Below are positions 1 through 6,146 of a DNA stretch of 14,865 bases, one piece after another (position 1 is the stretch's first letter; each line of letters begins with the position of its first letter). Below the pieces are notes generated by a model. It was not told the DNA's origin, did not search any database, and saw nothing but the letters and a program-made list of their open reading frames with translations. The position numbers and the translations under genes are program-made. The DNA is from Dehalococcoidia bacterium (GTDB lineage Bacteria > Chloroflexota > Dehalococcoidia > UBA2979), in the NCBI GenBank assembly GCA_004297315.1, contig SCTU01000175.1:1-14865 (forward strand), written 5' to 3'.

Positions 1-1197
1 TGCACCGCCTTTGGCTTCTGGTCCGCGCTCGTCAGTCTGACGACGCTGACCGCCGGGCTCGACCTCGGCATTGGCAGCGCGGTGCGAAACCGGATCTCGA
101 CCCTCCGCGCGACGGGTGACGAAGACGGCGCCCGTGACGCGTTTGGCGCCGCGCTGATCGTGGTCACGCTCGTCAGCGCGGCGCTCGCCGGCCTCCTGCT
201 GGTTGCTGCGGCAGCAGCGCAAGCCAGCGGCTGGACGGAGTGGCCCGGTGAGCAACATCGCGCGGTCGCGGCGGCGGTGGTCCTGCTCGGCGCGTTCCAG
301 GTCGGCAACCTCGGCCAGCTCGCGCTCTACGCGCGGGAACAGCCGCTGCTCGTCGCCGGGCTGGAGGTTGCCCGGTGGCTGATCACCGTCCCGGCGCTCC
401 TCCTCGTGGCCTTCGCTGACGGAGGCCTGCTCGCCATGACCGCCACCTACTTCGTGGCGCTCGCGCTTTCCGTCGCCGCAGCCTTCCCGATCTTGCTCAC
501 CGACCGGCGGTGGCGGCGGCCGCCGCCCGGCCCGGCGCGTGCCTGGCGGATCGCGCGACGCGATGTCTGGGCCGGGGCCGGATTCGCGGCCCTGCAGATC
601 GTCGCCACATTGGTCTACCAGACGGACGTACTGATCGCCGCGCAGTTGACCTCGCTCGCCACCACCGGGGACTTCGCACTCGTCCAGCGGCTCTACCTGG
701 TGCCGCTCTCGCTCCTATTCGCCGCCGTCACTCCCCTATGGGCACGGACCGCCTCCGAGGTGGCCCGCGGCAACCATCGCTGGGCGCGCACGCTGGCGGA
801 GCGCGCGGCCGGTGCGGCGACCGGCGTGCTGGCGCTCTGCGGCGGCGCCGCGGTCGTGCTCGGCCCCTGGGCGGTGAAGGTCTGGACGGGGCGCGACGTC
901 CATGACCGGTGGCTATACGCGGGCTTCGCCGCGTGGCTCGTGGTCGCCGGCTGGGTTGCCGTGCTCTCGGTCATCCTCAACGGCATGGGCCGGGTATGGC
1001 CGCAGGTGCGCTGGCTGACGGTGGCGGTGGCAATGAAATTGCTGGTCGCCACCCTCACGGTGGAGCGCGTAGGCGTGGCGGCGCTAGCATGGGGCGCGGC
1101 GATATCGCTCCTGCCACTCGCTTTGTCTAACTGGCGCGAGGTCCGGCGTTCGCTCGGGGCAAGCGGCCGGGGGACCGCTGTGGAGGGTGCGGTATGA
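1..1197 (+). CDS. Wzx-like polysaccharide flippase (5' partial)
   Basis: Integral-membrane protein of the MATE/MOP superfamily (oligosaccharide flippase type), expected to move lipid-linked sugar repeat units across the cytoplasmic membrane. The reading frame is open from base 1 and no stop precedes it, so the gene starts off the left edge; the GTG at 82 lies inside a conserved stretch (GLDLGIGSAVRNRI, codons 20-33 of the visible part) and is not the start. About 398 codons remain, with many hydrophobic segments, including clusters around bases 160-230, 270-310, 370-510, 590-740, 810-870, 920-1000 and 1020-1125, separated by basic loops. The stop overlaps the next start as ATGA, indicating translational coupling with the nucleotide-sugar genes, which supports a surface-glycan role. 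Family membership is fairly sure; the transported glycan cannot be read from the sequence. A lipid II flippase role is less likely given the neighbours. Confidence 0.8.
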   Translation, partial: CTAFGFWSALVSLTTLTAGLDLGIGSAVRNRISTLRATGDEDGARDAFGAALIVVTLVSAALAGLLLVAAAAAQASGWTEWPGEQHRAVAAAVVLLGAFQVGNLGQLALYAREQPLLVAGLEVARWLITVPALLLVAFADGGLLAMTATYFVALALSVAAAFPILLTDRRWRRPPPGPARAWRIARRDVWAGAGFAALQIVATLVYQTDVLIAAQLTSLATTGDFALVQRLYLVPLSLLFAAVTPLWARTASEVARGNHRWARTLAERAAGAATGVLALCGGAAVVLGPWAVKVWTGRDVHDRWLYAGFAAWLVVAGWVAVLSVILNGMGRVWPQVRWLTVAVAMKLLVATLTVERVGVAALAWGAAISLLPLALSNWREVRRSLGASGRGTAVEGAV

Positions 1198-1973
1198 AGG
1201 CGGTGATCCTCGCCGGTGGCCGCGGCACCCGGCTCCAGGAAGAGACCGACGTCATCCCGAAACCGATGGTGCGCGTCGGCGGGATCCCACTGATCGAGCA
1301 CATCATGCGCATCTACGCCGCCAACGGCGTCTGCGAGTTCATCGTGGCCCTCGGCTACCGCGGCGAGGTGATCAAGGAATACTTCGCAAGCCACTACCTT
1401 CAGCGCCGTGACCTGACGGTGGAGATGCATCGGGGACTGGTCGAGGTTCACGCCTCCCAGGACGATGAGTACTGGAACAACTGGCGCATCCACCTCATCG
1501 ACACCGGCCTGGAGACGATGACGGGTGGCCGCGTACGCCGTCTGCGCGATTGGCTGTCCGACGGCACCTTCTGCCTGACCTACGGTGACGGCCTTGCGAA
1601 CGTCGACGTCGCCGCCGCGATCGAGTTCCACCGGCAGCACCGGGCCACCGCCACGCTGACAGCGGTCCATCCACCGCCACGCTGGGGGCACCTAGAACTG
1701 GACGGCCCGCGCGTCTCCGACTTCCGCGAGAAGCCGCAGGCCGGCGACGGCTGGATCAATGGCGGCTTCTACGTCCTCGAACCTGCAATCCTTGACCTAA
1801 TCGCGGGGGACGAGACGATCTTCGAGCAAGAGCCTCTCCCGGCGCTGAGCCGCAGCGGCGCGCTGCACGCCTTCCGGCATGAGGGGTTCTGGCAGGGGAT
1901 CGACACCGTCCGCGAACTGGTCCAGGTCCGCGATCTCTGGGATTCGGGAGAGCGCCCGTGGCTGAAGCGGTAG
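1194..1973 (+). CDS. rfbF: Glucose-1-phosphate cytidylyltransferase
   Basis: Cytosolic nucleotidyltransferase that would make CDP-glucose from CTP and glucose 1-phosphate, the first step towards CDP-linked deoxysugars. The 259-residue product is the usual length for RfbF. The N-terminus carries the nucleotide-binding signature MKAVILAGGRGTR with KPM at residues 23-25. Later blocks typical of RfbF rather than of glucose-1-phosphate thymidylyltransferases are DTGLETMTGGR, TYGDGLANVD, a lysine in FREKP, INGGFYVLEP, FEQEPL and GFWQGIDTVR. The ATG overlaps the flippase stop by 4 bp and has GGAGGG about 7 nt upstream. The next gene starts inside its 3' end, so the three genes look like one operon. 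Confident on family; the CDP specificity follows from these family motifs and the dehydratase-like neighbour. Confidence 0.87.
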   Translation: MKAVILAGGRGTRLQEETDVIPKPMVRVGGIPLIEHIMRIYAANGVCEFIVALGYRGEVIKEYFASHYLQRRDLTVEMHRGLVEVHASQDDEYWNNWRIHLIDTGLETMTGGRVRRLRDWLSDGTFCLTYGDGLANVDVAAAIEFHRQHRATATLTAVHPPPRWGHLELDGPRVSDFREKPQAGDGWINGGFYVLEPAILDLIAGDETIFEQEPLPALSRSGALHAFRHEGFWQGIDTVRELVQVRDLWDSGERPWLKR

Positions 1974-2962
1974 CCGTCCCCTCGTTCGCCGGCCGTGCCG
2001 TCCTCGTCACAGGGGCCGCCGGGCTCGTGGGATCGAACCTCGTGCGGCGTCTCGTCGCGGACGGCGCAGAGGTGACCGTCCTGCTCCGCGACCTGGACGG
2101 CGGCAGCCCCCTCGCAGCGATCGTCGCCGACGGGCGCGTGCGCACCGTGCGTGGCACTCTGACCGACTACGCGGACGTGGAACGCGCCGTGGTCGAGGCG
2201 GAGGCGGAGTTCTGCTTCCACCTCGGCGCGCAGACGCTCGTGCCGGTCGCCTCGAATATCCCGCTCGCGACGTTCGAGTCGAATGTGATGGGGACGGCGC
2301 ACGTCCTCGAAGCGGTGCGCCGGCACGCCTCGCTGGGCACGCGCGTGGTCGTCGCCTCCAGCGACAAGGCGTACGGCTCTGCCGAGGAGCGGCCGTACGT
2401 CGAAGACCTGCCGCTGCTCGGCACCCAGCCGTACGACGCCTCGAAGTCCGCGGCCGAGATGGTGGTGCGCTCCTACAGCCGGGTCTACGGCGTGCCGGTC
2501 GTCACGCTGCGCTGCGCCAACACCTACGGGCCCGGCGACCTCAACTGGTCGCGCCTGATCCCCGGCGCGCTCCGCGCCGTCCTGCGAGGCGAAACGCTCG
2601 ACATCCGCAGCGATGGGACGCCGCGACGCGACTACATCCACGTCGATGACGTCGTGAGCGCTTACCTGTGTACCGCGGCACGCTTCGACGAACTCGGGCT
2701 GGCCGGCGAGGCCTTCAACGCCGGCACCGGAATCGCCACGTCCGTCCTCGAACTGGTCGCCGCGATCGATGCGGCCTGTCAGGCAGAGGGCGCGGGCGCG
2801 CTTCGGACGCGCGTACTGGGCACCGCGCGCCACGAGATCCCATTCCAGGTGCTGGACGCATCCAAGCTGCGCGGGCGCCTCGGCTGGGCGCCCTCGGTCG
2901 CACTGTCGGAGGGCTTGCGGACAACGATCCCCTGGTATCGCGAGGCGATCCCGCGCGGCTGA
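1958..2962 (+). CDS. Extended SDR, probable CDP-glucose 4,6-dehydratase
   Basis: NAD-dependent short-chain dehydrogenase/reductase of 334 residues, expected to turn CDP-glucose into CDP-4-keto-6-deoxyglucose. The Rossmann motif is TGAAGLVGS (residues 18-26). The active site reads SSDKAYG at 134-140, with YDASK at 159-163 giving the catalytic Tyr and Lys. A Ser-Asp-Lys triplet at this place resembles RfbG; dTDP-glucose dehydratases normally have Thr-Asp-Glu. The later NTYGPGDLNWSRLIPG and RRDYIHVDDVV blocks are also found in general NDP-sugar epimerases, so epimerase activity on another nucleotide sugar remains possible. The GTG start overlaps the cytidylyltransferase gene by 16 bp and has GGGAG 7 nt upstream. 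It ends 22 bp from the oppositely oriented hydrolase gene, so it is the last gene of the operon. Confidence 0.75.
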   Translation: MAEAVAVPSFAGRAVLVTGAAGLVGSNLVRRLVADGAEVTVLLRDLDGGSPLAAIVADGRVRTVRGTLTDYADVERAVVEAEAEFCFHLGAQTLVPVASNIPLATFESNVMGTAHVLEAVRRHASLGTRVVVASSDKAYGSAEERPYVEDLPLLGTQPYDASKSAAEMVVRSYSRVYGVPVVTLRCANTYGPGDLNWSRLIPGALRAVLRGETLDIRSDGTPRRDYIHVDDVVSAYLCTAARFDELGLAGEAFNAGTGIATSVLELVAAIDAACQAEGAGALRTRVLGTARHEIPFQVLDASKLRGRLGWAPSVALSEGLRTTIPWYREAIPRG

Positions 2963-2984
2963 ACGCGCGCCCGTGTGCGGCGGG

Positions 2985-3917
2985 CTACGAAGCGATCCCG
3001 AGCGCCGTCCGCCAGAACGACAATACCCGGATGGCGTATGCCGGAGAAATCGGGGAGCCGTCTCCTGTCTGGTTGAACTCGGGCGACACCCAGAGTTCCT
3101 TCGGCTCACCCGCCGCGCGCATCAGGCGCTCCGCCCCGCCGGGCTCGACCGGCACCTCGCCCGAGCGTTCGATCACGAGCAGCGGTCGAGGTGTCAGGCG
3201 CGCGGCCGCCTCGACCGGGGAGACCTCGGAAAGCGGCTCGCTGAGGCGGCGTTCGACGAGCCAGAGCGTGATGTCGCGGAACAGGAATGCAGGGAGGCCC
3301 AGGCGGTCGCGGTACGCCGTCCAGACCGCGTCATGGAGCGAGGAGACCGGTTCCTCCGCGATCATGCCGCGGACGCGGAGGTCCTGCCCCGCCGCGATGA
3401 TCCCCGCCGCCGCCCCCATCGAGACCCCGTGCAGCCCGATCCGGGCGGTGTCCACGTCAGGCCGCGTCATCAGGTAGTCCACCGCGCCGAGGACGTCGTT
3501 CACGTCCAGTGTCCCCAGCGCCGCCACCTCGCCGCCCGAGGTCCCGTGCCCGCGGAAGTCGACGATCAGCGCGTTGAACCCGGCGTTCACCAGGAGTTCG
3601 GCCTGGGGCAGCAGCGCATCCCGTGTGTCGCCGTATCCGTGCAGCAGCACGATGGTCGGCCGGCGCGTCTGCGTCAGTTGGACGCCGGCGGGCGCCACGG
3701 TCGGCACCCACAACGCGCCAATGGCCACACCGTCCCGCGCCGGGAATTCCACTGCCTGCGCCGCGAACGCCTGGTCGGCGAGGAAGGGTAAGTTGCGCGG
3801 CGGCGACGGGTTGAGGATCGCGTCCGCTGAAATGTAGGCGATGGTGAACCACATCCCCACGCTCAGCGTGAAGACCACGATCGTCGTCGCGATGCCGACT
3901 TTCCAGCCCCGACTCAC
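2985..3917 (-). CDS. Membrane-anchored alpha/beta hydrolase-fold protein, catalytic His missing
   Basis: 310-residue protein with one N-terminal membrane segment (about residues 7-30) followed by an alpha/beta hydrolase domain, probably on the outer face. Visible fold marks are the oxyanion HGYG (93-96), DFRGHGTSGG (120-129), which is typical of the family, and the nucleophile elbow GVSMG with Ser166. The C-terminal part keeps the family framework, but where relatives have an HGxxD acid loop it reads IERSGEV (249-255), so only Glu254 could act as the acid. Where relatives have GHT, it reads FNQTG (281-285). No histidine occurs after residue 195, so a normal Ser-Asp/Glu-His triad cannot form in the usual place. 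The GTG start has GGAGG 4 nt upstream. Substrate unknown; it may be a pseudo-enzyme or use another mechanism. Confidence 0.8.
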   Translation of the reverse strand: MSRGWKVGIATTIVVFTLSVGMWFTIAYISADAILNPSPPRNLPFLADQAFAAQAVEFPARDGVAIGALWVPTVAPAGVQLTQTRRPTIVLLHGYGDTRDALLPQAELLVNAGFNALIVDFRGHGTSGGEVAALGTLDVNDVLGAVDYLMTRPDVDTARIGLHGVSMGAAAGIIAAGQDLRVRGMIAEEPVSSLHDAVWTAYRDRLGLPAFLFRDITLWLVERRLSEPLSEVSPVEAAARLTPRPLLVIERSGEVPVEPGGAERLMRAAGEPKELWVSPEFNQTGDGSPISPAYAIRVLSFWRTALGIAS

Positions 3918-3946
3918 TGCGCCTCCACGGTCACTTCCCGAGACTC

Positions 3947-3952
3947 AGCGTA
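3947..3952 (-). promoter_or_regulatory. Possible -10 element TACGCT for the hydrolase gene
   Basis: Read on the minus strand, TACGCT (TANNNT type) lies 29 nt before the GTG start, leaving room for a short leader with the GGAGG ribosome site. I see no good -35. The same hexamer occurs just before the DUF2723 gene. Weak, sequence-only call. Confidence 0.25.
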
Positions 3953-4039
3953 GCCGAGGCCCTCTGTAGGATCGCCGGAACGACCTCCACTCTCGCTACA
4001 CCAACCAATTGTCGCGGCGTCGTGCGCGTCCGCCCGTGT

Positions 4040-4045
4040 TAGCCT
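4040..4045 (+). promoter_or_regulatory. Possible -10 element TAGCCT for the phzF-like gene
   Basis: TAGCCT sits 41 nt before the chosen ATG, which would give a leader of about 35 nt containing the strong GGAGGAGG site at 4076-4083. No clear -35 hexamer is visible. A GTG at 4054, 8 nt after the box, is in frame and could be a leaderless alternative start, but the ribosome site favours 4087. Confidence 0.25.
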
Positions 4046-4086
4046 CCGTCCCCGTGCGGTCGGGCGTGGGTGCCGGAGGAGGATCG

Positions 4087-4956
4087 ATGCCGCGCAGCAT
4101 CGCGTTCAGGCAGGTCGACGTATTCACGCGGGTGCCCATGTTGGGCAACCCGGTGGCGGTGGTCCTCGACGGCACCGGCCTGAGCGCTGACGAGATGCAG
4201 CGCCTGGCGCGGTGGACGAACCTCTCGGAGACCACGTTCGTCCTTCCGTCCGAACATGCCGACTACTGTCTGCGCATCTTCACACCACTTCGCGAGCTAC
4301 CGTTCGCCGGCCATCCGACGATCGGTTCTGCGCACGCCGTGATCGAGGCCGCCATCGTGACGCCTCGGCACGGCGCGCTGACGCAGGAGTGTCTGGCAGG
4401 GACGATCGCGCTCCGTGTCGAAGCGGATGGGCGCATCTTTGCGCGGGCGCCGAGGCCCGCCGTGCATGCTGTCGAACTCGACCTCGACCGGCTCTCGGCG
4501 GCGATTGGTGCACCCCTCGTGGCAGCCCCTCCCCCGGCGGTGGTGGACGTGGGCGCCGTCTGGCTCATTGCGCAGGTCCCCTCCGTCGAAGCGTTGGCAG
4601 CGGCGCGGGCAGACCTCGCGGCGGTCGACGCGATCAGCCTGGCGGCGGGCGCCATCGGCATCTCCGCCTTCGCGATCGACGCGAGGGCCGAGGCGCCCGA
4701 GCGCGTACGGGTACGCTCGTGGGCTCCGGGCGCAGGAGTGCCCGAGGATCCAGCGTGCGGCTCGGGCAACGCTGCACTCGGCGGCTACCTCGGCGCGACT
4801 GGGCTGCTCGCGCGCACCGGCCGCGCGTACGTGGCTTCGCAAGGCCGGGAGGTCGGCCGCGACGCCCGCATCTCGGTGGCCGCGCTCGGGCCGGGCGAGG
4901 TCGAGATCGGCGGCCACGCCGTCACGATGATCGAGGGCACGCTCCGCCTCGACTGA
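4087..4956 (+). CDS. PhzF-family isomerase-like protein
   Basis: 289-residue member of the PhzF/diaminopimelate-epimerase fold family, cytosolic. Family marks are FTRVPMLGNPVAVV (13-26), the NLSETTF block with the catalytic-type Glu48, LPFAGHPTIG (71-80) with His76, and EDPACGSGNAA from Glu220 in the second lobe. Length and two-lobe layout fit the family. PhzF itself isomerises a dihydro-3-hydroxyanthranilate in phenazine synthesis, but no phenazine genes are present, so this is best called a PhzF-like protein of unknown substrate. The ATG at 4087 is chosen because GGAGGAGG ends 3 nt before it and the family alignment begins here; the frame is open upstream to 4009. It stands alone between a divergent hydrolase gene and a convergent surface-protein gene, with a terminator hairpin just downstream. 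Confidence 0.88.
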   Translation: MPRSIAFRQVDVFTRVPMLGNPVAVVLDGTGLSADEMQRLARWTNLSETTFVLPSEHADYCLRIFTPLRELPFAGHPTIGSAHAVIEAAIVTPRHGALTQECLAGTIALRVEADGRIFARAPRPAVHAVELDLDRLSAAIGAPLVAAPPPAVVDVGAVWLIAQVPSVEALAAARADLAAVDAISLAAGAIGISAFAIDARAEAPERVRVRSWAPGAGVPEDPACGSGNAALGGYLGATGLLARTGRAYVASQGREVGRDARISVAALGPGEVEIGGHAVTMIEGTLRLD

Positions 4957-4989
4957 GGTGCCGGGCCTGGGGCTCACGCAAGGGACGAA

Positions 4990-5030
4990 ACGGCCGCCTG
5001 CTCGATGAGCAGGCGGCCGTCGTTTGTCTT
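4990..5030 (+). terminator. Rho-independent terminator after the phzF-like gene
   Basis: A perfect 14-bp stem, ACGGCCGCCTGCTC (4990-5003) and GAGCAGGCGGCCGT (5007-5020), closes a 3-nt loop GAT and is followed by CGTTTGTCTT. It lies 33 bp after the phzF-like stop and 27 bp before the end of the convergent surface-protein gene. On the opposite strand the stem is followed by TTTCG, so it may stop both transcripts, more weakly on that side. Confidence 0.8.
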
Positions 5031-5057
5031 ACCGAGCGGCCAGACGGCCGTGAAGGA

Positions 5058-5915
5058 TTAGGAGCGGCGGCGCTGCATCGCGTACGCCCCGACGCCGACG
5101 AGGCTGCCCGCCGCCAAGACGAGTGCCAGCATCGGTACGAGCGAATTCGAGTCGTCGGCGACGCCCGTACCAGTGTTGGCCGGACGCGGCGCGGCCGGCG
5201 CCTGCTGGGCCGGGCCAGCCGCGAGCTGCGTCGCGACCACCAGCGCCCAGAGCGAGAAGCCAGACGTGCTGCAGTTCAGGCCACCGGCCCCGGTGGTGCA
5301 AGACACCTGGACCCACGTCCGCGTCGTTTCACTGAAGCGGAACACCTGGACGTTCGCGAGGTTGCCACCGGCCAGCGACAGCGTCCCCGGCGGGACCACG
5401 ATCGCGAGGGTGACCGGCGCGTTGAACGCCGTGACGCGCGAGTTGCTCGTCGTGTTCGTCGCGTCCAACTGGAAGAGCGACTGGATCACACCGCCACCGG
5501 ATGCCACCACGGGTGGGGGCGGGACGTTCTGCGCGGCTAGCGCATTCACCGCTGCGGTGTTCATCTGCTGCGCAGCCAGCGTCTGCTGGCCCTGGGTCAG
5601 CGCCGTCGCCGTTGGTGACAGGGGCGGCACCGAGACCAGCGGCGTGAAGTCGACCTTGGTGTTCGCGCCGAGCGCGCCCTGGCCGAAGTTCAGCGTCAGG
5701 CCAGCGTTCGGGACCGTGACCGTACCGCCGGTGGTCGGCAGCGTTGTCGAGGTTGCCGTCGGCGTTGCGGTGAATGTTGGGGTGGCGGTCGGCGCCGGGC
5801 TGCCGGTCTGCGCAACCGCCACCTGCCACGATCCGGGAAGGAGCGCCAGCGCGGCGACGAGGGCCACGCTCGACACAACCCAGATGCGAGAAGGACGCTG
5901 GAACATGCGCTTCAT
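5058..5915 (-). CDS. Secreted Thr/Pro-linker surface protein with C-terminal membrane anchor
   Basis: 285-residue exported protein. Residues 1-35 form a Sec-type signal peptide (MKRMFQR, then a hydrophobic core, ending AVA before Gln36). Residues 36-62 are a Thr/Pro/Ala linker with repeated TATPT units, then a beta-rich region (about 63-235) with VTVPNAGLTLNFG near its start and VQVFRFSETTRTW and GFSLWALVV near its end, reminiscent of ZU5-like surface domains. Two cysteines (in VSCTTGAGGLNCS) could form a disulfide. The C-terminus has PANTG (245-249), a hydrophobic segment (about 259-280) and QRRRS, the layout of a sortase signal, though PANTG is not a canonical LPXTG. The ATG at 5915 is chosen because AAGGA lies 6 nt upstream and it starts a good signal peptide; the frame stays open 216 bp further upstream without such features. 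Specific function unknown. Confidence 0.8.
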   Translation of the reverse strand: MKRMFQRPSRIWVVSSVALVAALALLPGSWQVAVAQTGSPAPTATPTFTATPTATSTTLPTTGGTVTVPNAGLTLNFGQGALGANTKVDFTPLVSVPPLSPTATALTQGQQTLAAQQMNTAAVNALAAQNVPPPPVVASGGGVIQSLFQLDATNTTSNSRVTAFNAPVTLAIVVPPGTLSLAGGNLANVQVFRFSETTRTWVQVSCTTGAGGLNCSTSGFSLWALVVATQLAAGPAQQAPAAPRPANTGTGVADDSNSLVPMLALVLAAGSLVGVGAYAMQRRRS

Positions 5916-6146
5916 GTCGGTTCCTTCGAAAACAGCCACCCTCAGCGGGTCACTCGGATCTCGGTAGGACGGCCAAGATTTTCGGGAGTCTACTTGATTC
6001 ATATCTTTGGCGCACGGGGCTTGTACAGATAGATGTTGGGATCGACCCGCAAACGATCGGGGCTTCTCCCTACCCTCCAGACGGCGGACTATTTGTCGGT
6101 AGCCACTTCCTGACGGACACAGGCGCGTCAAAGCGAGCGCTTCGCA
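5916..6146. other. Divergent intergenic region, surface protein / BY-kinase
   Basis: This 231-bp gap is the longest non-coding stretch in the window and looks more AT-rich than its surroundings. It must hold promoters for both divergent genes. Weak candidates are TACCCT (6071-6076) and TTGGCG-17 nt-TAGATG (6007-6035) on the plus strand, and TAGACT (minus strand, 5987-5992). AAGCGAGCGCTT (6131-6142), a short inverted repeat, ends 4 nt before the kinase ATG. I see no riboswitch or RNA gene that I recognise. Confidence 0.4.

Noticed and set aside
693..1691. Minus-strand open frame of 332 codons opposite the flippase and cytidylyltransferase genes
   Set aside because: Antisense to two confident genes and without recognisable motifs or a ribosome site.
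2963..2984. Possible terminator between the dehydratase and hydrolase genes
   Set aside because: The 22-bp gap holds only a 5-bp GC stem (GCCCG/CGGGC) without a T-run.
1769..3109. Minus-strand open frame of 446 codons opposite the dehydratase gene
   Set aside because: It lies antisense to a well-recognised enzyme gene, has an Arg/His/Gly-rich translation without domain motifs, and is the kind of long shadow frame common in GC-rich DNA.
4087..4956. Phenazine biosynthesis locus
   Set aside because: Only the PhzF-like gene is present; no phzA/B, D, E or G relatives are nearby, and PhzF-like proteins are widespread outside phenazine producers.
4212..5540. Plus-strand open frame of 442 codons across the phzF-like gene and into the surface-protein gene
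   Set aside because: It overlaps the real phzF frame, crosses the terminator hairpin and the opposite-strand surface-protein gene, and its product is low-complexity Arg/Gly/Ala without family motifs.
5727..5741. Exact LPTTG sequence in the surface protein (residues 59-63)
   Set aside because: It matches LPXTG but sits near the N-terminus at the end of the Thr/Pro linker, with no hydrophobic helix and basic tail after it, so it is not a sorting signal.
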